A stretch of 40,772 bases of DNA from Lacrimispora amygdalina (lineage in GTDB: Bacteria > Bacillota > Clostridia > Lachnospirales > Lachnospiraceae), in the NCBI RefSeq assembly GCF_003432035.1, contig NZ_QOHO01000088.1, forward strand, positions 1 to 40,772. Direction: 5' to 3'. Below are positions 1-8,817 of this stretch, piece by piece (within the stretch, counting starts at the first letter, position 1; the number at the start of each line of letters is the position of its first letter). The position numbers and the translations under genes are program-made. The notes under the pieces are model-generated. The model was not told the DNA's origin. It searched no databases and worked only from the letters and a program-made list of their open reading frames with translations.

Positions 1-4
1 CTAT

Positions 5-1622
5 CTCAAGTTTCGCACCTTAAAAAAACCGTCAAAAGCTTATCAGTTCAAGGCTCATCAAGTGAATCAAGCTGCGATTTGTCTTTGTTTTGGTTGTGTT
101 CCGACTAAAATATCTTTAAATTTGCTCGGTAAGGTGTCGATCAATTGATCTAGTAACTTCGTTACCTGCTGTTCAGATAGTACAAATTCGTCTTCAAGCA
201 GTTCTTTCAATGCATCTAACAGTAGAGACAGTGATTCTGTGAAGCGAATATTTTCCAGTTCATCGCATTCCAAATAAAACAGCTCTCCAATCGTTCTTGG
301 ATCCTGTTCATTCCGCGAAGCCAAGGCGAAAAATATATAGCGCATAAATACAATGGACGTATGAGCTATCATGATGTCATATTTTCGGCCGTACACTTCT
401 TTCCCAAGCTGTAAATACGATTTACAGTATTTAAAAAATGTTTCAATACCCCAACGTTTGCCGTATAAGCGAATAATTTCTTTGTTGTCCATTTCAGTGT
501 CTGTGGAAAGTAAAGCTAACCAGTTTCGCTTACCGTTAACGTTTCGATTTTTAACAAAAATAATTTTGGCTTGAATGTCTTCCCCTTTATCATTCTGCCC
601 TAGGTTGACAATGGCTTCTGCTTTAACAATGGCACGTCCACGTTTTTTTCTCAGATGGGCGTATAATCCTTTAAGCGTGTACTGTTTTCCTTCGTAGCCA
701 TATTTGGCTCTCATGGGTTTTATCATGCAGATAACATCTAAAGAGTAGTCAGTGACGACGCGCTTAATGACTGACGCATGACCAAACCAACTATCAAAGA
801 GGATCGTCTTCGCTTTCAACTGGTTTAAAGGAAGAGAACTGAGTAGATCAAATAGTGTTTCCGTTGCTTTCTTTTGAGCTTCCTGGCGCCTTTTATACCC
901 AACGGTCCGTTTATCTATGCGATCATCTACTTCAGTTAGACGTTTGGCTTTTTCTTTAGAACTGAGGAAGGTCTTAGCCAACGGAATAAACGTATGCCCA
1001 TCACTCCATCCTAGAGTGAGCATACGAAAGCCTTTCATGTATTTTCCGCTCGCATGATCATAGTTTCTGGCTAATAGCTCTACCTTTTTGCTTCGATTAC
1101 GACTATAGAGAGAGTCATCAAGAATAAGTACGCGCTCGTCGTCTTTTTTGACGTATGGTATCAATGTGGCAATTACTTTCGAAGAGAATAAAATCAGAAA
1201 TTTCCGCCAATTGAACTGCTCATTTTTAAGAAAACGATTGACCGTATCTTTTTTGAATCCTGGCTGCTTCTCAGGATCATTTAACAGCTGATTCATGCTT
1301 TTTCCGCCATGGAAAGCGACCGCAAATAGAAAAGTGACAATAGCGGTTGCACTAACGCCGTCTTCTTTTCTAATGTTCGATTGATTTAACAAGGTGCCCA
1401 CTTTAAATTGTGTCATAAACTGATGAATACTAGAATTAAACTCGTTTTTTTCCGTTTTATCTGGTAAAATATTAGCCATAAGACATCTCTCCTTAAAATG
1501 TTGGTGTGGTACTTACATTTTACCAAAAAGAGATGTCTTTTTCTGTACTTTTAAGCTGATATATAGTAACCCTCCTTGTTAAACCAAGGATAGAACGACG
1601 TTCTTAGGGTGCGAAACTTGAG
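5..1622. mobile_element. IS4-family insertion sequence, apparently complete
   Basis: The element is bounded by terminal inverted repeats: CTCAAGTTTCGCACC at 5-19 and its reverse complement at 1608-1622. The match weakens further inside. The four bases to the left (CTAT, 1-4) recur at 1626-1629. This fits a 7-bp target duplication TAACTAT (right copy 1623-1629) whose first three left bases lie outside the window. It contains one transposase gene on the minus strand. It landed directly at the start codon of the next transposase fragment (ATG at 1628). Confidence 0.85.
67..1479 (-). CDS. IS4-family DDE transposase
   Basis: This 470-residue protein is the expected length for the IS4 family and has no internal stop. 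The DDE catalytic residues are visible: Asp121/122 in LILDDSLYS, Asp229 in ILFDSWFG, and Glu346 in the YGKRWGIETFFK segment. The last has the Tyr-(2)-Arg-(3)-Glu-(6)-Lys spacing that marks the family. The start ATG (1477-1479 on this strand) follows an AGGAGA site. It catalyses cut-and-paste transposition of the element that carries it. I did not assign a subgroup. The reading frame and both ends are intact, so it is probably active or recently so. Confidence 0.9.
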   Translation of the reverse strand: MANILPDKTEKNEFNSSIHQFMTQFKVGTLLNQSNIRKEDGVSATAIVTFLFAVAFHGGKSMNQLLNDPEKQPGFKKDTVNRFLKNEQFNWRKFLILFSSKVIATLIPYVKKDDERVLILDDSLYSRNRSKKVELLARNYDHASGKYMKGFRMLTLGWSDGHTFIPLAKTFLSSKEKAKRLTEVDDRIDKRTVGYKRRQEAQKKATETLFDLLSSLPLNQLKAKTILFDSWFGHASVIKRVVTDYSLDVICMIKPMRAKYGYEGKQYTLKGLYAHLRKKRGRAIVKAEAIVNLGQNDKGEDIQAKIIFVKNRNVNGKRNWLALLSTDTEMDNKEIIRLYGKRWGIETFFKYCKSYLQLGKEVYGRKYDIMIAHTSIVFMRYIFFALASRNEQDPRTIGELFYLECDELENIRFTESLSLLLDALKELLEDEFVLSEQQVTKLLDQLIDTLPSKFKDILVGTQPKQRQIAA

Positions 1623-1627
1623 TAACT

Positions 1628-2617
1628 ATGCTAACAACTACTTATTATAACGACTTTTTTGAGTTTGGGCAACAGAAAATTAACTTTAGTTTCTTCGAAT
1701 TGAGTTTACCCGACGACGATCCAGTCTATACCCTGAAAAAAGTGATGGAGGATTTAGATTTTTCTGGCCTGCTGGCCAATTGTTCAGATAAGGGAAGAAC
1801 CGGGTATAACCCAATTATGATGTATGCTGTAGTTACTTATGCAAACATGCGCGGGGTACGTTCTGTTGACCGTAATGTAGAATTATGTGAAAGAGATCTC
1901 GCTTTTATCTGGCTGACCCGTGGGCAGAAACCAAAACGGGATGCTTTTTATGAGTTTAAAGGGAAAAAGCTGACCTCTGAAATACTGGATGACCTTAATT
2001 ACCAGTTTTTGCGCCGACTTCAAAAAGAAGGCCTTGTTACACTGAAAGAACTTTTTATTGATGGGACTAAGATTGAAGCCAACGCAAACCGTTATACATT
2101 TGTCTGGCGTGGTACGATCAATTACCATCTGGCTGGCCTGCTGGATTCTATCGAGCTGAACTTTACCAGGTATAATACATTTTTGCAGGAGAAGGGTTAT
2201 GGACAAAAGTATGATATCGGGAATGCACAGATGTTTGTGATCGAGGGAATGGATAAAGTCCGCAGTGTAATAGAAAAGAACCGGAAAAGGAAGCTGTCAA
2301 AGCATAAGAAGCTTGCAAATAATACAGTCATTGAGATTGATAACTGCTCTCCTCTTGAAATCCTGAAGCTGCAGAAGAACCTTAATACGATTGCCACTGG
2401 AGAAGGGACAGAGTTCGTTTATGGAAAAGGAAAAAGAAAACCTGAGATCCAGCAGCTGTATGAGGAACTGGAACATCTCGGTCAGCGTCTGATGGGATAT
2501 AAAGAATGCTTTGAGATCATGGGAAAAGACCGAAACAGCTATTCTAAAACAGACCTGGAAGCTACTTTCATGCGGATGAAAGAGGACGAATGCATTAAAG
2601 AACTTTTCAGCAGTTAG
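1628..2617 (+). pseudogene. IS1182-family transposase, C-terminal half deleted
   Basis: The translated product is 329 residues, against 528 for the intact IS1182-family transposase at 5545. It shares the landmarks DPVYT, FIDGTKIEANANRYT (first catalytic Asp about residue 145) and the NSYSKTD-EATFMRMK block. Family similarity stops after residue 320 (near base 2587), and the last nine codons are read from foreign DNA. The second Asp, the catalytic Glu and the cysteine cluster are all missing, so it cannot be active. It is a different IS1182 member from the 5545 copy, judging by many residue differences. Its 5' end was hit by the IS4 element, and no ribosome site is visible before the ATG. Confidence 0.88.
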
Positions 2618-2912
2618 TTATAAGGTTGGAAGCCATACTTTTAGATTAACCCAAACTGATATGCGGCATATTTTAGTAAGACACCATCCTTCATATTGGA
2701 ACGGAACCATTAAATGTTCCCAAACTTTTTTCCATCATAATACTACAATTAACCAAATTAGAAATATTGCTATTGAATTAGCAAAACAAAATAGAACAAT
2801 TATTGCTAGTAAAGGAACAACAAGTACATTTCAGGTGCATGGTATAGTAAATGGAGTTAGATATACAATGGGTATTACAAATGGGCATATACGTCAAATA
2901 TATCCAAGATAG
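2588..2912 (+). pseudogene. C-terminal toxin domain of a polymorphic toxin (5'-truncated gene)
   Basis: An open frame runs from the transposase break near 2588 to a stop at 2910-2912. The first in-frame ATG is at 2661 and would give 83 residues, but the frame is open upstream in phase, which suggests the tail of a much larger protein. It contains an MRHILVRHHPSYWNG motif, a QTFF segment, an (I)RNIAIELAKQNR helix, and ends in NGHIRQIYP. This layout (early His-rich helix, late strand ending in a YP-type tail) is typical of BECR-fold ribonuclease toxin tips of contact-dependent or LXG-type toxins. Family membership is inferred from pattern memory only. An adjacent downstream gene fits as its immunity partner. 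The N-terminal delivery domains are absent. Confidence 0.6.
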
Positions 2913-2923
2913 GAGTTGGCATA

Positions 2924-3451
2924 ATGAAAGATAAATTTAAAATAGAAACGTTTATTTTAAGGGAACCAATACTAGATTTTATGGATTTTGAAGAGAATCC
3001 TAATAAATATCTTGTCTCAATAAATTATCAAAAAGAAGAAGCAGAAAAAATATTAAGAAAACTTGCAAGCAAAGTAGAAACAGATGATTTGTTATACGTT
3101 GAGGGGGTAGTGTTCATGGAGTATCAAGGGCAAACAATTATCCCTTATATTTATTGGGACGAAATAAGTGCTTTGTGGCCATATATAGTGAACTTAATTG
3201 AAGATTTCATTACAACTGGAGAAGGATTGTATTATTTTCCTGATCAACCAATTGAAATGAAATTGTCGCAAAAAGACAATGGAATTGTTTTCTCGGTTGA
3301 TAATAAAAAAATATTTATGGATAAGCACTATTTTTTAACTAAAGTAATAACAGCCGCCGAGTATTATTTTGAATTTATTAATAGTACTCTTGAAAACCAA
3401 GAATCAGTTGAAAGCCAAAGAGTAAAAAAACTGCTAGAGAAAATATCATAA
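2924..3451 (+). CDS. Putative immunity protein for the toxin domain
   Basis: This 175-residue soluble, acidic protein has no signal peptide and no membrane segment. An AGGAG site lies 8 bases before the ATG, and the gene starts 11 bases after the toxin-domain stop. I do not recognise a named family. Position, size, acidity (many Glu/Asp, for example DFMDFEENPN and the WDEISALWPYIVNLIEDF helix) and very AT-rich composition match immunity proteins of polymorphic toxins. The call rests on context. It is intact although its toxin is truncated, a common state for orphan immunity genes. Confidence 0.55.
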   Translation: MKDKFKIETFILREPILDFMDFEENPNKYLVSINYQKEEAEKILRKLASKVETDDLLYVEGVVFMEYQGQTIIPYIYWDEISALWPYIVNLIEDFITTGEGLYYFPDQPIEMKLSQKDNGIVFSVDNKKIFMDKHYFLTKVITAAEYYFEFINSTLENQESVESQRVKKLLEKIS

Positions 3452-3557
3452 AAGTAGCATTTAGGGCTTCTTTAGGTAGCGAGGAACTTGATTATTATTA
3501 AAATAGGGAATATCGTTTTGTGATTTACTAGAAGTGATAATATTAAATATAAGAATA

Positions 3558-3615
3558 AAAAGCCTCTACCTATAGTGCAAAAAAGTTTTAAATTATATTA
3601 TAGGTAGAGGCTTTT
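3558..3615 (+). terminator. Long perfect stem after the immunity gene
   Basis: AAAAGCCTCTACCTATA (3558-3574) is exactly complementary to 3599-3615, a 17-bp stem around a 24-base loop. The A-run and T-run at the base let it act as a terminator in either direction. It ends the toxin/immunity unit, 107 bases after the stop codon. Confidence 0.7.
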
Positions 3616-3843
3616 AGAACATCAAGCTTTTTGGGTATCGAGATTCCCATTTATTAAAAGCGCAACAGGAAATGAATTATCGGAGGCCGTCAAGCTATGC
3701 ATGAAGGTGGATTTATCAATGTCTGTTTAGTATACGAAAAAAGGATATTAATTGAAAATGAGTTATTAGCTTTAATTTCGTTGTTTAAAGAAAACATATC
3801 TTCTTTTCAATTGAAATATAGTAGAGATCCCTCTGAGTTAGGG
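3616..3843 (+). other. Gap with decayed coding remnants
   Basis: No recognisable gene is present. A 49-codon frame starting ATG at 3697 ends at the TAG just before the IS3 end. An overlapping open frame on the same strand (to the stop near 3730) also looks protein-like. These may be frame-shifted parts of one decayed gene, perhaps another toxin or immunity tail. I cannot assign a family. Confidence 0.3.
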
Positions 3844-3903
3844 TAGTTGTCACCCACCTCTCATACTGGTATGATAGGTACCAGAGAAGGACAGGTGACA
3901 GAT

Positions 3904-4407
3904 ATGAGTTTTAATAAATATCCAAAAGAAATGAAGAATGCAGTTGTAGCGAGAATGCTATCTGGAGAAGAAACCATAACAGATATTCATCGCGAAACCA
4001 GAATAAATATCAATACGTTATATCGGTGGAGAGATGCCGCACAGCAAACAGGATTATCTGCGACAACAAAATATAAAAGTGCTGATAAGTGGAGTAGCCA
4101 GGATAAGTTTATGGTGGTTCTTGAAACAGCGAATCTGAATGAAATAGAATTCTCCGAATATTGCAGAAATAAAGGAATTTATCCAGAACAGGTGAAAGAA
4201 TGGAAAGAAGCCTGTATGAATGCAAACGATGGAGAAAAAGAACAAAATGCAAAAGTCAGTAAAGAATTAAAGGAAGAACGTCGGCAGAAAGAAAAACTAG
4301 CGAAAGAATTAAATCGTAAAGAAAAAGCCCTGGCAGAGGCTGCAGCACTCTTAGTGCTAAGAAAAAAAGCCGATGCGATTTGGGGGATGGACGACGAGGA
4401 CGACTGA
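3904..4407 (+). CDS. IS3-family transposase OrfA
   Basis: The 168-residue protein begins at ATG 3904 behind a purine-rich AGGTGA site. Residues 7-45 form the helix-turn-helix that binds the IS ends. Residues about 115-155 are rich in Lys/Glu with a heptad pattern, likely the leucine-zipper-like coiled coil used for multimerisation. The gene overlaps orfB, which lies in the -1 frame. A run of seven A bases near 4361 falls in the overlap as A-AAA-AAA in the OrfA frame and is a plausible -1 slippage site for an OrfAB fusion. The frameshift is inferred from family behaviour. Confidence 0.85.
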   Translation: MSFNKYPKEMKNAVVARMLSGEETITDIHRETRININTLYRWRDAAQQTGLSATTKYKSADKWSSQDKFMVVLETANLNEIEFSEYCRNKGIYPEQVKEWKEACMNANDGEKEQNAKVSKELKEERRQKEKLAKELNRKEKALAEAAALLVLRKKADAIWGMDDEDD

Positions 4408-5467
4408 TTAGCGCCTCAGATCGCAAGCAAGCAGTAGAGCTAATTAGTGAGGCAATCAATGCAGGAGCTTGTTTATATAAAGCAAGTGCTGAACTTGGAA
4501 TCAGTAAAAGAACCTATAACCGTTGGAAAAATAATGCCAATGATTATATAGATGAGCGAGTAACATGCGCTCGTCCTGAGCCAGTAAACAAACTGACGAA
4601 GGAAGAAAGAAATCTGATATTGGACACGATGAATTCAGAAGAATTTGCATCAAAGACACCTTGTGAAATTGTACCGATTTTAGCAGATAGAGGAATTTAT
4701 CTTGGAAGTGAAAGTACATTTTATAAAGTTTTGGATGAGGCAGAAATGTTAGCACATAGAGGGCGTGCACATAAGCCTCAAAAGCGACCAATATCAACCC
4801 ATAAGGCAATGTCACCAGATGAAGTCTTGGATTAAAGAACTAAAGTTCTTGGGATATCACATATTTAAACGGACCCATTAAAGGAAAATATTATTATCTC
4901 TATCTGTTTTCTGATTTATTCAGTCGAAAAATAGTGGGTTGGGAAGTGTGGGATAGCGAAACAGCAGAACATGCAAGTGAGCTTATAAAACGAATTTACA
5001 GAGATGAAAAGATGTATCTGAAATCAAAACCATTGGTTTTGCATTCGGATAATGGAAGTCCAATGAAGGGGGCGACTATGTTGGAGACCCTGTATGCATT
5101 GGGAATTATTCCATCAAGAAGCAGACCAAGAGTAAGTAATGATAATCCATATGCAGAGAGTTTATTTAAAACCTTAAAATATGTACCGAATTATCAGCCA
5201 GAAGGATTTGCAACCTTAACAGAAGCAAGACTTTGGGTAAAGCATTTTGTGGACTGGTACAATAATGAGCATCGTCACAGTGGAATAAATTATGTTACAC
5301 CATCAGAACGACATGAAGGAAAAGATATTGAAATACTAGAAAAAAGAAAAGAAGTTTATGAAAAAGCCAGACAAATGCATCCGGAAGGATGGTCAAGAGA
5401 GACTAAAAACTGGGATTATAACAACACAGAATGGCTGAATCCAAGCCAGAAAACAGAAGAAATAAAG
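4369..5467 (+). pseudogene. IS3-family transposase OrfB, broken by a short insertion
   Basis: The first part (to the TAA at 4833-4835) carries a helix-turn-helix and the pre-integrase region ending SPDEVL. The second part (from about 4847) resumes in another frame with SWDITYLNGP and continues through the rve integrase core. All three catalytic residues are in the second part: Asp in WDIT, Asp in LHSDNGSP, and Glu in NPYAESLFK. Between them, 17 extra bases (about 4833-4846) contain a stop and shift the frame. The C-terminal codons are displaced by the IS1182 insertion at 5468. Joining 5467 to 7287 restores an in-frame tail that stops in the right terminal repeat. Confidence 0.85.
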
Positions 5468-5492
5468 GGGGCTGTAAAAAAACTCCCCTAAA

Positions 5493-5532
5493 AGAAAAAT
5501 CGCTGAGGTCGTGAGACTTCAGCGATTTTTTG
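5493..5532 (+). terminator. Hairpin between orfB and the IS1182 transposase
   Basis: AAAAATCGCTGAGGTC pairs with GACTTCAGCGATTTTT across a GTGA loop, with one G-T pair, followed by a T-run. It lies inside the left end of the IS1182 element, just upstream of its transposase. It probably blocks read-through transcription from outside, a common IS safeguard. Confidence 0.75.
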
Positions 5533-5544
5533 GTATAATTAATT

Positions 5545-7131
5545 ATGCGACTAAATAAAAACACCAATGATAATTATACCGTACGACAGCTGAAATTACC
5601 ATTGGAAATTGAAAAACTAATTGATATATCTGATCCAGTATACACTTTCTGTGAGGTAATAGACCACATAGACCTATCAAAATATTTTGTAGAGAAAGGC
5701 TACAGAGCAGGTCGTCCAAGATGTGATGAACAGAAACTCCTCAAAGTGATACTCTTTGCTTTTATGGAACACGGAATCTGCTCTCTTCGGGAAATCGAAA
5801 AACTTTGCAGAAATGATATCCGATATATGTATCTTCTTGATGGCATGAAAGCGCCTTCATTTGCTACATTTGGCAACGTCATCCGAAATGAACTTATTGA
5901 TTCCATTGAACAGATTTTTTTGGATGTGAATACCTATATTTTTGAAAAGGATCATGTCGACCTGGAACACACCTACATTGATGGGACAAAAATAGAGGCA
6001 AATGCAAACCGCTATACTTGGGTATGGAAAAAGTCCTGTACAAAAAACCGTGGAAAGGTTTTTGAAAAGATATCCGTGCTAATTGATGCAATGAACCAGG
6101 AAGCATTAGGATATTTTGGTGTAAAACTTGATAAGAGAGACGAGTATGCTGTTGAATATGTATCTGAACTCTTGGAAATGTACAAGAATGCAACAAATCT
6201 GGAGGAATCCACGTTTGTATCTGGTTGTGGTCATAGAAAAAGCCTTCAGCAAAAACAATATCAGGAATTAGAGGAATATCTAGAACGATTAAAGACATAT
6301 GCACATCATATAGAAGTCTGTGGCGTTGAAAGAAACAGTTATTCCAAAACCGATCACGATGCCACTTTTATGCGCATAAAACGGGATTATATGGGCAATG
6401 ATCAGCTTCTCCCAGCGTACAATCTACAGACCGCTATCTGTGATGAATATATAGCAGTAGTTGATGTAAAACCATATGCATCAGATATGGAATGCTTTGT
6501 TCCTTTGATGGAAAAATTCAATGAAATCTATGGTCATTATCCAAAGTATCCAGTTGCAGATGCAGGCTATGGTTCCTATAATAACTATCTTTACTGTGAA
6601 GAGCATGGGATGGAAAAGTATATGAAATTCACCATGTTCAAAAAGGAAACATCCGATAAGAAGTATCATGAAAATCCATATCGTGCAGTCAACTTTAAAA
6701 GAGACGAGAATGGAAATTTGAAATGCCCAAATGGAAAGACTTTTCACTTCAAAAGCAAACAACATGTCTATAAAAACAAATATGGCAGAACCGAAGAAAT
6801 CTATGAATGCGAATCGTGTGAAAGCTGCCAATTTAAAAACGATTGTTGTCCTAAGGCAAGCAAAAACAGAACCATCCGAATGAATCTGGAATTAACATCA
6901 ATACATCAAGAGGTAATTGCAAACCTTGAATCAATACATGGCGCACTGTTGAGAATGAATCGTAGTATACAGGCAGAAGGAACATTTGGCATTTTAAAAT
7001 GGGATAAGTCCTACAAAAGATTATTTCGAAGAGGTGAGAAAAATGTAATTCTTGAACTCACACTGATTTCTTGTGGATTTAATCTTTATAAATATCATAA
7101 TAAAAAGCAGAGAAACGAGTTGGCTGCTTAA
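5545..7131 (+). CDS. IS1182-family transposase, full length
   Basis: This 528-residue protein is the normal size for the family. The N-terminal DUF772-type domain spans about residues 15-120. The catalytic core has Asp146 in YIDGTKIEANANRYT, Asp339 in PVADAGYGSYNN, and Glu478 in IQAEGTFGILKWD. A cysteine cluster at residues 422-435 (CESCESCQFKNDCC) probably binds a metal. TATAAT lies only a few bases before the ATG, with no clear ribosome site, so either expression is very low or the true start is slightly downstream. The reading frame is intact and both ends are present, so the element may be functional. Confidence 0.92.
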   Translation: MRLNKNTNDNYTVRQLKLPLEIEKLIDISDPVYTFCEVIDHIDLSKYFVEKGYRAGRPRCDEQKLLKVILFAFMEHGICSLREIEKLCRNDIRYMYLLDGMKAPSFATFGNVIRNELIDSIEQIFLDVNTYIFEKDHVDLEHTYIDGTKIEANANRYTWVWKKSCTKNRGKVFEKISVLIDAMNQEALGYFGVKLDKRDEYAVEYVSELLEMYKNATNLEESTFVSGCGHRKSLQQKQYQELEEYLERLKTYAHHIEVCGVERNSYSKTDHDATFMRIKRDYMGNDQLLPAYNLQTAICDEYIAVVDVKPYASDMECFVPLMEKFNEIYGHYPKYPVADAGYGSYNNYLYCEEHGMEKYMKFTMFKKETSDKKYHENPYRAVNFKRDENGNLKCPNGKTFHFKSKQHVYKNKYGRTEEIYECESCESCQFKNDCCPKASKNRTIRMNLELTSIHQEVIANLESIHGALLRMNRSIQAEGTFGILKWDKSYKRLFRRGEKNVILELTLISCGFNLYKYHNKKQRNELAA

Positions 7132-7220
7132 AATCCAAGAACTATACTCATAGCTTTATTAAGTGCACGTTTTTTTATGGAAAAATCAATCATTATCATA
7201 AAAAGTAGATAAAAAAACGA

Positions 7221-7262
7221 AGAATCGCCAGGACCGGCATTTGCCGGAACTGGCGATTCTTG
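7221..7262 (+). terminator. Terminator-like hairpin at the IS1182 right end
   Basis: AAGAATCGCCAG pairs with CTGGCGATTCTT. An inner CCGG/CCGG pair extends the stem after one mismatched step, and the loop is CATTTG. It lies downstream of the transposase and just inside the right terminal repeat. Confidence 0.75.
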
Positions 7263-7325
7263 ATTAAGGACTTATTTTACAGCCCCTTAGAAATGGAAAA
7301 TGAAAACGAGGCTGGGTGACAACTA

Positions 7326-8395
7326 GCCAAAAAAATTCCGTTGCAGATGAATGTAAGGATATGAGGATTGTTTATTCTCCTTTAAATGGAACGGGCAACC
7401 TTCCTGTGAGAAGGATACTAAAAGAACTTGGATTTTCAAACGTTTATGTAGTTCAGGAACAGGAGATGCCGGATTCCAATTTTACTACAGTTGGTTATCC
7501 GAACCCGGAAGATCCAAAGGTTTATGCACTTGCCAAGAAGTTATCGGATAAAGTTGGAGCAGATATTATTCTTGCGACAGATCCGGATGCAGACAGGCTT
7601 GGAGTACAGGTACGTAATGATAAAGGTGAATTTGAATTACTGACTGGTAATATGTCTGGCGCCCTGATTGCAGAATATGTATTTTCACAGAGAGCAGCAA
7701 AGGGAACGCTGCCTGCAAATGCTGCATTAATCAAAACAATTGTAACAGGTAACATCACGGATCAGATGGCAAAATATTATGGTGCTACCTTGATTGAAGT
7801 ATTAACCGGTTTTAAATATATTGGTGAGCAGATTAAGTATTTTGAAGAGACAGGTTCAAATGAATATGTATTTGGGTTTGAAGAAAGTTATGGATGCCTT
7901 GTTGGTACCCATGCAAGAGATAAGGATGCCATTGTTGCAGTAATGATGCTGTGCGAGGCAGCGGCATATTATAAAACTCAAGGAATCACTCTTTATGGAC
8001 AAATGATTCGTATCTTTGAAAAATACGGCTATTTTAAAGAAGATTTAGTATCCGTTACTTTAAAAGGAATTGAAGGAATGGGTAAAATTAAAGAAATTAT
8101 GGAAAGCTTCAGAAATAATCCTCCAAAAACTGCAGGGGGATATCAGGTATTAAAGGTAAGAGATTATCAGGAAAATACCATTACTGATGTGGATACCGGA
8201 AAAGTTATACCAACCGGATTGCCAAAATCAGATGTGCTTTACTTTGAATTAAACGATGATGCATGGTGTGCAATTCGACCATCCGGAACAGAACCTAAGA
8301 TTAAATTCTACTTTGGTGTGAAAGGTAATTCATTAACTGATGCTGATGAAAAACTAAAGAATTTGGTACAAGATTCTGTTTGGAAGGTTCAATAA
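7326..8395 (+). pseudogene. Phospho-sugar mutase (phosphoglucomutase type), N-terminal third missing
   Basis: About 356 residues remain of a family that is usually near 570. Kept are the metal-binding loop ATDPDADRLG, the sugar-recognition loop GFEESYG, and the C-terminal phosphate-binding RPSGTEPKIKFY. Lost is domain 1, with the catalytic phosphoserine loop (TASHNP-type) and the first Arg/Lys contacts. The protein therefore cannot carry out glucose-1-phosphate/glucose-6-phosphate interconversion by the known mechanism. A GTG at 7316 lies inside the IS3 end and would only give a fusion. The sequence left of the IS3 element is not the missing N-terminus, so a deletion or rearrangement removed it. 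Confidence 0.9.
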
Positions 8396-8474
8396 GCAAA
8401 TTGTTTATACATTTATAGCTTAATTCTAGAAAATTAAATAAATTATTATTTGCGAATTTTGTAAAATGATATGA

Positions 8475-8480
8475 TATTAT
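8475..8480 (+). promoter_or_regulatory. Candidate extended -10 promoter for the riboswitch RNA
   Basis: TGATATTAT places a TG one base before TATTAT (8475-8480). An ATTTGCGA stretch upstream is a weak -35. The riboswitch begins about 70 bases downstream. Confidence 0.45.
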
Positions 8481-8549
8481 CAAAGTCGGTAATTGCAATT
8501 ATTAGATTAGAAAATAACAATGAAACTGAATCAAAAAAATTGAATAAAA

Positions 8550-8668
8550 TGTAGCGCTGAGTTCATAATCATGAAACGGGAGACCCACATTTTGGGGTGA
8601 ATCCGATGTAAGTTGGTAGGGCTAATCTCTTTGGCCCGAATCCGTCAGCTAATCTCGTAAGCGTAAAG
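8550..8668 (+). promoter_or_regulatory. Cyclic di-AMP (ydaO/yuaA) riboswitch
   Basis: The aptamer shows the conserved blocks of the ydaO class in order: CGCTGAGTTCAT (P1 and the first loop), ACGGGAGACCCA, TTTGGGGTGAATCC, TAGGGC...TTGGCCCGAATCCGTC, then AGCTAA-CTCGTAAGCG. CGCT at 8555-8558 pairs with AGCG at 8660-8663 to close P1. Ligand binding in this class favours a downstream terminator and switches genes off when c-di-AMP is high. A strong terminator follows at 8721. The gene it originally controlled is now a remnant. Downstream of that lies the peptide operon. Confidence 0.88.
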
Positions 8669-8720
8669 GAGAGTTAGGTATATTATATTTTAATACACCT
8701 TTATTAACGCATGTAAACTC

Positions 8721-8753
8721 AAGTGCTACAGTTATTATCTGTAGCACTTTTTT
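8721..8753 (+). terminator. Intrinsic terminator (riboswitch expression platform)
   Basis: AAGTGCTACAG (8721-8731) pairs perfectly with CTGTAGCACTT (8739-8749) across a TTATTAT loop and runs into a T-tract. It lies about 55 bases after the aptamer, as expected for an OFF-type c-di-AMP switch. Confidence 0.85.
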
Positions 8754-8817
8754 AGTTTAGAGTTTGTATTGCAAACTCTTTCTTATTTTATTTATCATTT
8801 AGAAGGAGGTATTGGCA

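Larger units (their letters stand above)
5468..7286. mobile_element. IS1182-family insertion sequence nested in the IS3 element
   Basis: The terminal repeats are GGGGCTGTAAAA at 5468-5479 and its complement at 7275-7286, giving an element of 1819 bp. It carries one full-length transposase and hairpins near both ends. No target duplication is seen: removing exactly these bases joins codon AAG to TTA, and orfB then reads on to a stop inside the IS3 repeat. Confidence 0.8.
3844..7325. mobile_element. IS3-family insertion sequence, interrupted by an IS1182 element
   Basis: The ends carry a 13-bp inverted repeat: TAGTTGTCACCCA at 3844-3856 and its complement at 7313-7325. Within it are the TG...CA ends typical of IS3 elements (TG at 3848, CA ending at 7321). 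The exact outer base is uncertain by a few positions, and no clear direct repeat flanks it. It contains orfA and a broken orfB, and an IS1182 element fills 5468-7286. Left and right neighbours are unrelated genes, so the element sits at a rearrangement junction. Confidence 0.8.
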
